This document shows, one piece after another, positions 45,357 through 55,595 of a DNA stretch of 61,839 nt. Numbering within the stretch: position 1 is the stretch's first letter; every line of letters begins with the position of its first letter. The stretch is from NCBI GenBank assembly GCA_032718475.1, contig JAUCBJ010008375.1:1-61839 (forward strand). The letters run 5' to 3'. The position numbers and the translations under genes are program-made. Source of the stretch: Nemertoderma westbladi (Eukaryota; Xenacoelomorpha; Nemertodermatida; Nemertodermatidae). A model generated the notes under the pieces. The model worked only from the letters and a program-made list of their open reading frames with translations. It was not told the origin of the DNA and searched no databases.

Positions 45357-46085
45357 GTGTATAATAAGAATGTAAACCTAAATGGTGTTCAATGCAATTT
45401 GGCGACTTGTACAACTAAAGCAGGAGACACTACCAGCATAATTCCTCCAAAAAGTAAAGCCTATTCAAAGTGTATGCCCCTATCGAAATTGTTAGGAACA
45501 GGAAGGCTTGTTAAGGATGCCTCTATCGAAGAATGGATTTTAAATCAAGAAACTTTCTCAGTTAAGAATGGCGTGTGGAAATCCTTGGGATCAAGTGTTT
45601 GCCGAGTTGATAGGATTCCATTCGCTGAGAGCAGATTTCGTAAGGCCTACAAGGCTACTGCTTTAGAATCAGGTGATACATTTGTTATTAAACATTGCAA
45701 TCAAGATTCAAATGAGCTCTTTAAAGAGTTGGAAATAGATAACAACGATCACTGCCGCAAACAAGTGCAAATGCACGAGGCTCCAGCATCAATCACCGCT
45801 GTTTGGGGACATGAGTTACAGCCACTACTAGAAAATGATTATGAACTTTTTATGTTCAATCAAAATTGGCTAGGGAAAATTAATAACCCTGAAACTGGTG
45901 TGAATGAAGTTACCATAGAAGAATCTGTCAAAGAGGAATTTGTCAAGGTGGTTAACAACGATGGTACTATTGTAAATGTGAAAGAAGTTGATAAGACTAT
46001 GGAAAGCCAAGTTCATTTCTCGGATGCTTACACCAATGCTAAGCTGATGATACTACTAGTTCTCGGGGCAAATACCACACCCTGA
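45357..46085 (+). pseudogene. alpha-kinase (MHCK/EF2K-type) domain fragment
   Basis: The frame opens with GTG, so the true 5' end is unknown and may be an exon boundary. DRIPFAESRFRKAYKATAL and DTFVIKHCN match the N-lobe (glycine-containing loop replaced, and the VIK lysine). Later MESQVHFSDAYTNAKLMILL matches the F.HF.y..t...LmV.D strand leading to the catalytic DLQG motif, but here the Asp and Gln are gone (LLVLGANTTP) and the protein stops. The C-lobe with the zinc site is missing. It is a truncated, probably dead copy. Alpha-kinases phosphorylate Ser/Thr in helices; nothing here tells the substrate. Confidence 0.62.
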
Positions 46086-46104
46086 TTTGCCATTCCACAG
46101 GGTG

Positions 46105-46345
46105 GGTGTCGCAGTGGAGTCAGATATGAGGCCCATCACCCATACCTACTCTGGCGCACATGACCCACCATTGGCTGTGCAGCTCATCTGCTGGGTCATG
46201 CCCTGTACCCTTGCTGCCAGGTGCAGGTCGCAGTGAAGTGTACTCAGAGTGGACATGAGAACACTCTACTCCTGACCAGCCATTGGTAGATCACCATCTG
46301 CCTGGTCAGGCCATATACCCCTGCAGCCAAGTATATGGGTCCTTG
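46105..46345. repeat. imperfect direct repeat of about 115 bp, each with a stem-loop
   Basis: Copy one contains GACCCACCATTGG...TGCTGGGTC and copy two GACCAGCCATTGG...TGCCTGGTC, so each can fold into a hairpin with compensated stems. Both are preceded by GTCGCAGTG and followed by a CTGCA/TGCTGCCA end. A weaker third copy may start at about 47325. Confidence 0.55.
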
Positions 46346-46397
46346 ATCCAGGACCAAGGGCGTCCTTATCCCAGAACGAAGGGGGTCCTAGTTACAG

Positions 46398-47312
46398 CAT
46401 GGCCTACTATACATACGGCCTAACATTTGTCGATTTGGCCTTAAAAAAAGAGGCCAGTTATTTTTTACACTATTTTGATATGGGGAGAGTTCTATCAATT
46501 TTCATTTGCTGCAATTTGGTCAATGGACGTAATTAAAGTCTCTTCGTAAGCAAGATACTAAAATTTATGGTTGCTAGTGTTTTAGATAGGTTTAGCTAGT
46601 AATTTCAACACTGGTTCCGACATCCTACTTCCCTCTATAAATATTTTGTAGTAGCTAGTTCTTATTACTATTTGTATAGAAAATGTTCCAGAACATGTTA
46701 GCTATTCATTTTTACAAACGATATGTTCTAGAACAAATATTTTTTGTTCTAGAACATTTTTTAGAAAAAAATATGCATTCTATTTAAAACGCATGGAATC
46801 ATTCTTAAACGTGTTTAAAATGAATAAAAAAAATTGTGAAAAAAAAATATTGTGAATAAAAAATTTTTTTTATTCATTTTAAACACGTTTTAAAATGATT
46901 CCATGCGTTGTAAATAGAATCTAGATTTTTTTCTAAAAAATGTTCTAGAACCAAAATTATTTGTTCTAGAATGTGATTTTTTCTTAAAATGAATAGCTAA
47001 CATGTTCTGGAACATTTTCTATACAATAAGTAATAAAAACTACCTACAACAAAATATTTATAGAGGGAAGTAGGTTGTCGGAATCAGTGTTGAAATTACT
47101 AGCTAAACCTACCTAAAACACTAGCTACCATAAAATTTAGTATCTTGCTTAACGAAGAGACTTCAATTACAACTGTTGACCAAATTGCAGCAAATTAAAA
47201 TTTATAGAAATGTCCCCATATCAAAATATCATAATAGTGTAAAAAAAAAAACGGGCCTCTTTTACTAAGGCCAAATCATCAACATGTTAGGCCGTATATA
47301 TAGTAGGCCATG
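46398..47312. mobile_element. foldback element, arms of about 450 bp
   Basis: The whole 915 bp is one long imperfect palindrome centred near 46855. The ends are CATGGCCTACTATA and TATAGTAGGCCATG. GTTACAG flanks it on both sides (46391-46397 and 47313-47319), a 7-bp target-site duplication. There is no coding capacity. The arms carry six TTCNNGAA palindromes, mostly TTCTAGAA. Confidence 0.9.
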
Positions 47313-47426
47313 GTTACAGGACCAGATTTGCCCTAGTATGAGGGTCTGTCTATGCAGCTACAGGTGGCACCTCCTTTATGCTGCATGGAGGTGGCAAGTT
47401 TTCTTGATCAATGATCTAGATTACCT

Positions 47427-47601
47427 TGTTTAAACTAAACTGACTGAACTGGTTCACACTACACTGACCGATATCTATTCTAGTTTACGGTACACTGACC
47501 GATATCTATTCTAGTTTACGGTACACTGACCGATATACTACAGCAGAATAATAAATACAGATATCTAAAAAGACAACATACAGTCTAATAACCTAAGTAA
47601 G
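47427..47601 (-). repeat. copia LTR, 3' in element orientation
   Basis: Contains three tandem units of about 38 bp (TACACTGACCGATATCTATT then CTAGTTTACGG); the other LTR has two. It also lacks a 20-bp block found there. Exact ends are uncertain. Confidence 0.8.
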
Positions 47602-47937
47602 TTACTTAAATAACTTAAGTAAGTTTACCACGCGTTCGTTATTTTTTATTTTTTCAGTGATTACCCAGAGAGTCTGAGATGACTGTCCACAATCTTCAAC
47701 CTGAGTATAGACATTGCTATTTTTCCATAGAGACAATTCACATAGTTTAGCTTTATTAACTTCATCACTGAGCTCATTGAATATCATAACATCTTCTTCT
47801 TCTGGAATAATCTTGTAGTTTTTAGCTTCCTGTAAGTCGAACCAGTGAGTATCATTTGAATGAGGGCACTTGATATTATAGCAACTTTTATATTTGCCAG
47901 TAGCTTTACCTGCACGGCTGACAATGGTACCCTGCAC
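47602..47937 (-). pseudogene. copia linker segment leading into RT
   Basis: VEDCGQSSQTLWVITEKIKN resembles the conserved V.d.gq..i..rWV.t.K block that immediately precedes the copia RT. The frame then ends at the LTR, which shows where the deletion lies. Upstream, YKSCYNIKCPHSNDTHWFDL is part of the same linker. Confidence 0.75.
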
Positions 47938-48525
47938 TAATCCATTGTCTGTGTCAAACTGAAAACGTTGACCTATTTTTGGAGGCTGATAAACTGGTTG
48001 CTCTTGCAGTGAATGATTAACATCAACATATGTGGAAGCCTGATTATTTAATCCCGAAAGCTCATTGCTATTTTGAGAATCTTGATCTCCAGCATGTGTA
48101 TCAGACGATTGTGCACGACGGTGGCATGTACACGAACTGTAGCTCCACCATGCTTCACCACATTTTGTTGTCCATCAATTCCAATAACATTTCCTGGTCC
48201 ACGCCATTCATGTTTATCAGGTCGTTTATAAAATACAAATTCACCAATTGATACCGGCTTACTTTCCCTAACATTATACCGAAGTGCTCACCTCAGACGC
48301 TCATTAGATTCATTGAATATTTATGCGGATCTAGCAGCATGCAATACATTGAGATTTTCTGCCACAATGATGCTGCTGGTTTTCCCTTTAAGAGCAGGGG
48401 GACAATCAGTATGGACACATGGGAATTGAGGATTTTGTCCAAATACGAGTTGATTTGGTCTAAACCCATTGTTGTTCAACTGTGAGTTCTTAGCTGACAC
48501 TGCCCAAGCTACAGCAGTACTAGGT
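47938..48525 (-). pseudogene. copia integrase C-terminal tail, broken
   Basis: Minus-strand frames give GEFVFYKRPDKHEWRGPGNV and IGIDGQQNVVKHGGATVRVH, the SH3-like DNA-binding tail of copia integrases, with frame breaks on both sides. Confidence 0.75.
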
Positions 48526-48960
48526 TTACAAGAACAATCTGCAAGTATTTTTTTTTACATAATGTGAAAAAATAGCATTGTGACGTTCATTACCCCCATT
48601 GCTCCATGGACTGTAAGCTGGAGTAGGCACAAGCCGAATGTTAAGATTATCTGCCATACTGCGAAATTTATCATTATCAAATTCACCACCATTATCAGAT
48701 AGAAGGTTATGTGGTGGCCCGAAAATGTGGATCCACTGAAAGAAATTAGCAATTATGGTATCAGGATCCTTATTGGGAATTACGTAACCCAAACTGTACC
48801 TTGTGAAAGTATCCTGAATATGTAGTACCTTGAAATTTTTAATCGATTTCAGATCAGCTGATAAGCATTCATTAAATTGAGAACTTAAAGGCAAACTAAC
48901 CTTAGGCCTCGGTGGTGGCTTTCTGTAATGTTTACATATATATTTACATATTATCAACAA
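48526..48960 (-). pseudogene. copia integrase catalytic core
   Basis: The core shows the first Asp (ECLSADLKSIK), LHIQDTFTRYSLGYVI, the second Asp (NLLSDNGGEFDNDKF) and the Glu (WSNGGNERHNAI). The triad is present, so the core itself looks intact, but the frame shifts at its end near 48545 (a T-run). Confidence 0.88.
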
Positions 48961-49339
48961 CTGCTTTCACAGTATTAGATACATCATGGTCTATCTTTCC
49001 AGCTCGGCGTATTAAACTTATTAATTTATCAGCACTGGCATGAGCAAATTGTCTGTGTAATTTGCTTATTGTTTCCGTTTTGTTAAGTACATATCCCAAT
49101 ATGTTAAAATTAATTTCACTCACAGGTGCAACCGAAATATAATAGTGACCAGCAACATTCTTTATTAGAACCAATTTTTGACCTAACATTTCCACAGAAT
49201 CATTTGTAAAGCATTTGTTTGTATGAGCTTTCTTCATTGACTTCTTACTCAGTAGCAATGGTATATTCTTTGGTACAACTTCCATTTCATTGGTAACCCG
49301 GCGATCACCTATCATGCATGGAATACGAAGTGATTTCAA
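48944..49339 (-). pseudogene. copia protease C-terminal part and GAG-pre-integrase domain
   Basis: ISKLHRQFAHASADKLISLI matches the LHrrlgH.s...l block that starts the integrase zinc finger. RIPCMIGDRRVTNEMEVVPK and NIPLLLSKKSMKKA match the end of the protease domain (ipllls..sm..a). Overlaps both neighbours by a few codons in other frames. Confidence 0.85.
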
Positions 49340-49880
49340 AGAGTGAACCCATCACCGAATGAAATTGCAACATTACTTGAAACCTCGTGAATTTCTTTAA
49401 TATCACTATCTAATAAACTATCTTTATATGCATCAAGCCAAGACTCTCCACAGACAGTTTTTGAACATCCAGAATCAAGAACAGCTACTCCAAAACAATG
49501 ACCTATATGTTTATCTATATCCGCAGCTAATACATCCTCGTTAACATATTCAACATTGTTCCCAGCATCAGGACATTGACCTACCCAATGAAAAATTGAA
49601 CCACAAACAACACATCTTGATGGATTCCCATATTTATCTGAAGGGTTTAATTTTCGAGGATTAGAAGATTTTCCAGGAACCTGTGAATTGTTAACACTAC
49701 CTCGAAATCCTTCTTGAACTGCACCCCCACTACTCCCACTAGATTGAGTATTATCAAATTTATGACCATGAAAGTTATTATACCGGTATGAAAAATTAAA
49801 ATTACGATTAGCACTCCGAAGTTGTCTATTGAGGAGCACATCATACTGGTAATCATCCTGTTCTGAGAACTGGTCGTCAA
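49336..49880 (-). pseudogene. copia zinc knuckle and aspartic protease
   Basis: CVVCGSIFHWVGQC is a C-x2-C-x4-H-x4-C knuckle with an unusual aromatic filling. FGVAVLDSGCSKTVCGESWL holds the protease active site DSG. Joined to gag upstream and to the pre-integrase segment downstream by frameshifts. Confidence 0.88.
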
Positions 49881-50009
49881 AACGACCCCCCGTACAATTT
49901 AAACTTTACATTTTAACAGTTACCGGTACACTACCGCTACCAGTACCAGTGCAATTCTTGTGTTTATTCCCAAAAACTTTTCTCAATGTCGCCTGCATTG
50001 CTTCAAAAT

Positions 50010-50492
50010 TCAATTTGCTAGCAGCTCGAGAAGTTGTTGTTCCAACTCTGTTAATTTCGCAGCTTTGAGCAATTTATATGCTAAAACTCCGCTCGATGTA
50101 TTCATATCTTTAAACTTTTCAGCAGCAGTATAACGCTTATCGAATTCAGCAATATAATCCTCTATACTCATCTCACCTGGTCGGGAGTATTCCTCGAAGC
50201 TATCATAAGGAACAAACGCACGCTGATCCTCATCATCAAGATAAACTGTATCCAATTGATTTAGCAACAGTTGTAGCCCGTTGTCTGTTTCCAGTGCATC
50301 AACTTTCAGTTTCAATGCTGCATCTCGACCCTTTCCGTGATTTAAGGATAACAATAACGCCAAACCTCGTTTCGGCGCAGGTAATTCCATGACGCGCGAC
50401 CATATATCAACTTCTCTCTTCCACTCCTCGTATGGCGAATCTTCTCGCATTTGAGGTGGATTCTTATAACTATTTCGATGTGACTGGGCCAT
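50010..50492 (-). CDS. copia gag N-terminal part
   Basis: ATG at 50490-50492. YEEWKREVDIWSRVMELPAP and MSIEDYIAEFDKRYTAAEKF match the UBN2/retrotrans-gag fold of copia elements (w...l..w......p..k.....l; e.v.eyi..f...y). It stops at 50010, ahead of the knuckle region in another frame. Confidence 0.82.
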   Translation of the reverse strand: MAQSHRNSYKNPPQMREDSPYEEWKREVDIWSRVMELPAPKRGLALLLSLNHGKGRDAALKLKVDALETDNGLQLLLNQLDTVYLDDEDQRAFVPYDSFEEYSRPGEMSIEDYIAEFDKRYTAAEKFKDMNTSSGVLAYKLLKAAKLTELEQQLLELLAN

Positions 50493-50544
50493 AATATCTT
50501 CTTCTCCATATAACTATTACTAAATTAACTGTAAACTCTCACCC

Positions 50545-50560
50545 TCATGCTCTGCTACCA
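50545..50560 (-). promoter_or_regulatory. copia primer-binding site, initiator tRNA-Met type
   Basis: On the minus strand TGGTAGCAGAGCATG lies two bases inside the LTR. The first 11 bases equal the complement of the 3' end of animal initiator tRNA-Met, the usual copia primer. Confidence 0.85.
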
Positions 50561-50562
50561 AA

Positions 50563-50719
50563 TGTTTAAACTAAACTGACTGAACTGGTTCATGGTACAC
50601 TGACTGATATCTATTCTAGTTTACGGTACACTGACCGATATACTACAGCAGAATAATAAAGACTGGAAGTCCACACAGACATCTAAAAAGACAACAAACA
50701 GTCTAATAACCTAAGTAAG
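50563..50719 (-). repeat. copia LTR, 5' in element orientation
   Basis: Starts TGTTTAAACTAAACTGACTG and ends near CTAATAACCTAAGTAAG, like 47427-47601 apart from one fewer internal unit and an extra GACTGGAAGTCCACACAGAC block. Confidence 0.82.
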
Positions 50720-51694
50720 CACCCATCACCGTAGTACTGGTACTCAAACCTATACAGTATATAAGCTTAGCAGATATTAACATACCTGACCTGACCTGAT
50801 GAGTTAAGCTGATAAGCTGATGATACTAGATGGATCTGGTTCCACTCTATTATATGACACGGAGATATATACAGCAGTGGAAATATCTGATGAGAATGCT
50901 TCCGAGATGCTTCTCTGTTCTGGAAATTTCCACAATCACGGAATAACACAATTTTTGCAATTGCATAGTTGCAACAAGTACTGTAAATTGCTTCACCTTG
51001 CTCTCTAAATTGAAATATTAATAATAAAATTTATTCTGATAGAGTTCTTTCGATTTTAGGATTATATTTTTAATGCCTTTTAAGGTCTAAAGTTTAAACT
51101 CTTTAGACTAGAATATTAGATGTTTTAAAATTTAGATAGTTTAGTTATGGTATCACATCCAATTGAAATTTACATTAATTGGAATTATTATTTCCTTATT
51201 TTGGATAGAAATTCCCGTATATGGTATATGTGACCTGAACATTTCCCCAAATTAGTAAATTTTTAAAAACTACAAGTTGTCAAGGGAATCCGGGATGTGC
51301 TTTGTGCTTCTCATTGGGGTGGGGGGTCCTCAAATAGGTAAATAAATACAATATAGACAAATAGTTAATCAATTGATAATGTGTACATTGGTATTGAAAA
51401 TATATACCTAGAAATTATAACCACTATCACAAAATTAATTATTATTTAATTAATGTCAATTTAATTATGTTGACCAGCACCTTTGCGAGTTTATCAAAGA
51501 CAAACTCGCATAATTCTCTCAGAAAGGATCCCCCTGAAAAACTAATAGTTCACAGGTCCCTTAGTTTGTCCTTAAGTGCTTAAGTAATAAATAGGCATCC
51601 ATCGCATTGCATCCTGACTTTCTATTGTTACAGCCAGATCTCCAATAACTGTAGTATATTCGTTATATAGGATTTCGTCTATGGGGATTCCATT
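50720..51694. other. AT-rich stretch, no gene seen
   Basis: Short open frames lack recognisable motifs. No repeat family identified. Confidence 0.5.
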
Positions 51695-52790
51695 CATTTC
51701 CATCTTAGTTGGAATACCCAGCTGCTCATCGCTTCCTCAAAATCACCCTTTGATATTTGTAGTTTACAATCAACACCCCGATATTCCTCTGGAAATTCGA
51801 ACATTTGATCAGGAATCCCTATCCCCTATCGGCAATTCGATTTTTGGGTGCGTATTTAGTGAGTCTCCAAATTGAAACGAACTGGTCAATTTCATGCTGG
51901 ACTATCGTGATAAAGGCCACCAGATTTCGGTCCTTTGCTGAGTTCGGGACATACATATGTGAATGTAGTAGGGAATTTAACTGATATTTAAAGAACATCT
52001 CCAACTGTTTCTGGAGTTCCCTCCACCAACATTCAATTTTGTTAGTATTTGATGGTCCAAATATTATCCAGTCCATTTCATCGTCGAGAATTTGATCTGG
52101 CTGTTTTGATATTAAATGGGCATGTACTGTACAGCCGTCAGTTTTGTTGTTTCTGTTCCTCGATCGCAACGTATATAAATAGGTATACTTTGTATGCTTG
52201 ACAGTATGGAAAAATATATCGTTCCTATCTTAAGGGGATCTAAATTTGAATGTGATAACCAAATTGACAGTACCTTTCGAGAGAAAGTATCCAAAATTCC
52301 ATAAATAGCTATGGGGAATGTGCTGTTTTGATACCTGCACAGTTTGTCATGTCCATCTATACTCACAGTATGAAATGACCCACAACATACAAAGTCCTTT
52401 TATTGTTTTTAAATCGCGGTTCGCGATTAGCAATGCCTTCAGGATCAACAATTTTCATAATATCTGAAACAATGACTTCTGGGAACCATAAGACTTTATT
52501 TCACCCACAGTATTTGATGGATGGTGTGTTATCCCAAATCCCAAATGTAGATGAACCTCTAAGTTCAGATTTTAAATCTTCTGTTGTACATTCTATGTAA
52601 TCTTCATGACATGTTCTATAGAATTTATATTGAAGAAACGTAAATGCCGGTCAAATGTGGAATACTCCAGCAGTAACATGAGAAATATTTCAACATATAT
52701 GGGAGTATTTTGCTTCTCTTAAAATTCCTTGATAATAGTATCGAAGAATCTGAGAAAGATGCTCATCTTCGTTCCAATTTTCTGCTGTCG
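51695..52790 (-). pseudogene. DDE integrase-core gene, decayed
   Basis: Minus-strand frames spell a known animal family of integrase-core proteins. From the N-terminus: DPEGIANREPRFKNNKRTLY, MSIDGHDKLCRYQN (first Asp), ILDTFSRKVLSIW, IYIRCDRGTETT (second Asp), NKIECWWRELQKQLEMFF (Glu), then a C-terminal GIPDQMFEFPEEYRGVD. The usual forms are WHIDGYDKL, GCIDGFSRK, VRTDHGTEN and IEAWW. Frame breaks lie near 52140 and 52370 and there is a stop near 52495. Such genes are thought to derive from a DNA transposon or retroelement integrase. Confidence 0.8.
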
Positions 52791-53145
52791 CCATTTCATT
52801 ACAATAGGCCTAACAAATGACTGACACTGTATCAGAAATGCCAGGGTTGGGTTGATACATATGATATAGTTACAATTACGAAGCAGTAAAGGCTAGCCAT
52901 CACAGTAAAGTGTAGGTAAATCGGTTCTGTCTTAGGTAGGGATAACTGGTATGGCTGTATGGTATGTAGGCCTCAAATCAGAAACTTCTACCGCAGGGCA
53001 GACTGCAGAGCCTCCTGGTAAAGTACTGGTATGTACCGGTGCAGGTATGTACTGGTATAGCCTATTTCGACATTGTAGTACTGTAGCAATCAAATAGTCA
53101 GGCTTACCAGATGTTTGATAGCGATGGGCCATGGCGTGGCACATT
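52791..53145. other. non-coding stretch rich in TACTGGTA/TACCGGTG words
   Basis: Around 53020-53060 words such as ACTGGTATGTACCGGTGCAG cluster. These resemble the ACCGGTA words in BEL-2 and elsewhere in the window. No gene seen. Confidence 0.5.
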
Positions 53146-53390
53146 ATTACAATTCAATTTATTTTTCAACTTCAATTTTCAAACACGATTTTTCAATTTT
53201 CAAATACGATTTTCAATTTTCAAATACTATGTCCGATTTTCAATTGTGATTTTCAATTTTCAATTACGATGTTTGATTTTCAATTGTGATTTTCGATTTT
53301 CAAATACAATGTCCGATTTTTAATTGTGATTTTCGATTTTAAGATATTATTTTCGAATTTCAATTGTGATTTCCAATTTCACATTTAACA
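53146..53390. repeat. degenerate AT-rich minisatellite
   Basis: Repeats of about 20-30 bp combine GATTTTCAATTTTCAA with AATACGA or TTGTGAT blocks, e.g. TACGATTTTCAATTTTCAAA. It gives a Phe-rich open frame that is not a gene. Confidence 0.85.
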
Positions 53391-53885
53391 CATAAAATGT
53401 TATATAAAAAAATCCATTAAAATACATGATAGAGATGGGCAATCATAGAGGTGACATTTAATGTAGAAATGCACCTAAGAATAAATACTATGTCAAAAAC
53501 ACCACATTAAATACGCCGCAATAATATTGGCAATAAACATCACTAAACAGCTTTCGAAAATGTGCTAGGCCCTACGTTTTGTCCATATAATACGTAATAG
53601 TTGTAGTAATAGTTTGTTGTTGTAATAGTTATTAAAGTAAATTATTAGCAAACTATATTGCTATCGTAGTTCTGGGGTTCAAATTACTGTACTCGTCCTC
53701 CTGATGCTGCCTTACTCAATGTTAAATAATTTAATGGTTCTGGAATATATTAAGTTTATTAAGAATATATTAAGTTATTTACTATTGAGTAAATATATTG
53801 AGTTCACTATTGAGCATGGATTTTGCTCAAATTACATACAAAGCTGCAAACATTTTCTACTTCGATGCTCTTTCAACACATGTAA

Positions 53886-53960
53886 TAAAATTTAAGAAAT
53901 TCCACGAAAAATATTTTCACAAATAAAATTTAAGAAATTCCACGAAAAATATTTTCACAT
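53886..53960. repeat. 38-bp tandem duplication
   Basis: TAAAATTTAAGAAATTCCAC continued by GAAAAATATTTTCACAA occurs twice in a row. Confidence 0.9.
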
Positions 53961-54254
53961 TTTCATATGTTACTTTTTTTGCCGGGAAAAGGTAAGATCA
54001 ATGCAATCCTATGGTTTACTATTTTTCCCTACGGAAAAAAGTAGGTACTTTTTGTCGCAAATTGTTGCTATATTTTAGCTAAATAGTATCAATATAAGAA
54101 TAAAATTAATATTCCCATAGTAACGGGTTGTTATGCCAGTTTTAAAAGATGGATGTCACTTAGGGCCAACACCTACCACCCCCACTATACCAAAGTATGG
54201 TCTAGAAAATGTCATGAAGAAGATGATGATAGAAAATGTAATTTAGTGTATGGT

Positions 54255-54275
54255 GGTTAGGTTAGGGTTAGGGTG
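54255..54275. repeat. short telomere-like run
   Basis: GGTTAGGTTAGGGTTAGGGT holds about three TTAGGG-type units. Too short to be more than an interstitial relic or chance. Confidence 0.5.
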
Positions 54276-54481
54276 CGATACATACATGTATGTTGAGCAT
54301 GGTTTAATATATTTGTTTTTTGTTTATGTCATTTTTGTTTGTATTGTTTGTGTTGTTTTTTGATGGCCTTAGGGCTGAGTACTACTTTGGGCGTAACGTC
54401 CTGATTCTATGTTTTTTGTTAGTTTAGGGGGTATAAGACTCTAGGCTCTTACAATTAGATAAAAGTAAAGGAAAGTTATCG

Positions 54482-54675
54482 TTGAACGTGTAAGAGGAAA
54501 CACCTGAGGCAACAACCCTAAGGCTCCATTCTCGTGGCTATTTTCTGTAACGCAGGGAAGGCACCACACTACTTCCACCCAAGGTCGAGTACTCTGGTTA
54601 TCTAACCATATCCTTTACTCCCCAATGCATGACCTTCCGCTTCGAAGACCGGCTGTTTCTAACCACCTGGGCCAT
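54482..54675 (-). mobile_element. probable tRNA-derived SINE
   Basis: The minus strand starts GATGGCCCAGGTGGTTAGAA, close to an A box, and about 25 bases later has GGTCTTCGAAGCGGAAGGTC, a weak B box. The rest is unique-looking with GC content above its surroundings. I saw no target-site duplication and no second copy in this window. Confidence 0.45.
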
Positions 54676-55000
54676 CTGAACAAGAACTCCATAATAATCT
54701 TATATTATTAACAAATTATTAATAATAACCTTGTTGCATGTTCTTGTATTAACCAACATCACTATAACATTAAATTAATAACCAATTAAATAAATTGAAA
54801 CCCACTGCCCTATGGCTTTACTGCTTCAAAATAATAATGAAAAACGTGATTGACTGTAGAATATAATTAATAGCATGTAAACGTAATAACTCAAATTGCT
54901 CTCTCCAATAAATTAAAATAATATTCAACGAATTCCAAACAGAACCAAAACAATAATTTATTCAATAAAAGCTCTTCAAAAATCATAAACAAACTTAACA

Positions 55001-55236
55001 AAAAAAAAAGCAAACAGTCGGCCGAAGCCGGAGGCGACCCAAAGGCTCCTCTTTCGATAGCTGCTACCCGGGGGTAGGGGTGGGCGCGACTCCTATCCCA
55101 AGTTTTGCCCGCAGTTATTTAACTGGTACTCATTTCATCGACCCCAGTGGATGAAAGGCTGAGTGGACTCTGGCGGGGCTGAACCTACAACCAATAGATT
55201 GCAGGCCCGGCGCTCAACCAACTAAGTTACCCCGCC
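55001..55236 (-). mobile_element. tRNA-derived SINE, same family as 3950-4193
   Basis: The reverse complement matches the copy at 3950 through A box, B box and the CTCAGCCTTTCATCC core. It ends in GTTTGC plus a T-run where the other has TTGC units. AACTTAACA lies on both sides (54992-55000 and 55248-55256), a likely target-site duplication though a few bases remain between the SINE and the right copy. Confidence 0.88.
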
Positions 55237-55256
55237 TTCAAGAATTGAACTTAACA

Positions 55257-55595
55257 AGAATGGTTAATTAATAAACTATCACCAATATAACTGCTCCTTC
55301 CAATAAATTAAAATATTTCGATATTATAGCTAAATAACAACTGAAATCAACATAATTTGAGATCTAAATTCAAAAAAATCTAAATTCAAAAATTTACGCA
55401 TAGCTAACCCTCAGGCATATAATAACTTGTAACTCCACAGGTTATTTATTTAGGGGCGATATATTTAAAAATTTAAGCTGCTAAGTAAAGAAACCGGATA
55501 AAGAACACAAATAATAAGAGTAATAATAGTAATACATTGTACTCTTTGGTCAGAGACTTTGATTAAAATTTTAACTTTTAACTTCATCGCCAATT
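55257..55595. other. AT-rich leader before the LINE ORF1
   Basis: Probably includes the LINE 5' UTR; the element start is not defined. Confidence 0.4.

Larger units (their letters stand above)
47427..50719 (-). mobile_element. Ty1/copia-like retrotransposon, RT-deleted, reverse strand
   Basis: LTR-like repeats at both ends (TGTTTAAACTAAACTGACTG...) flank minus-strand gag, zinc knuckle, protease, GAG-pre-integrase, integrase and the linker just before RT, in copia order. The coding sequence ends where RT should begin, so RT and RNase H are deleted. A primer site complementary to initiator tRNA-Met adjoins the right LTR. Several frameshifts and diverged LTRs make it older than the BEL elements. 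The linker resembles GalEa-type copia of marine animals. Confidence 0.9.
53391..54481. other. AT-rich stretch, no gene seen
   Basis: Two small repeats are listed separately. No domain was recognised. Confidence 0.5.

Noticed and set aside
53111-53323. Phe-rich 70-codon ORF
   Set aside because: Translation of the AT-rich minisatellite.
54255-54275. Interstitial telomere
   Set aside because: Only about three imperfect TTAGGG units; chance cannot be excluded.
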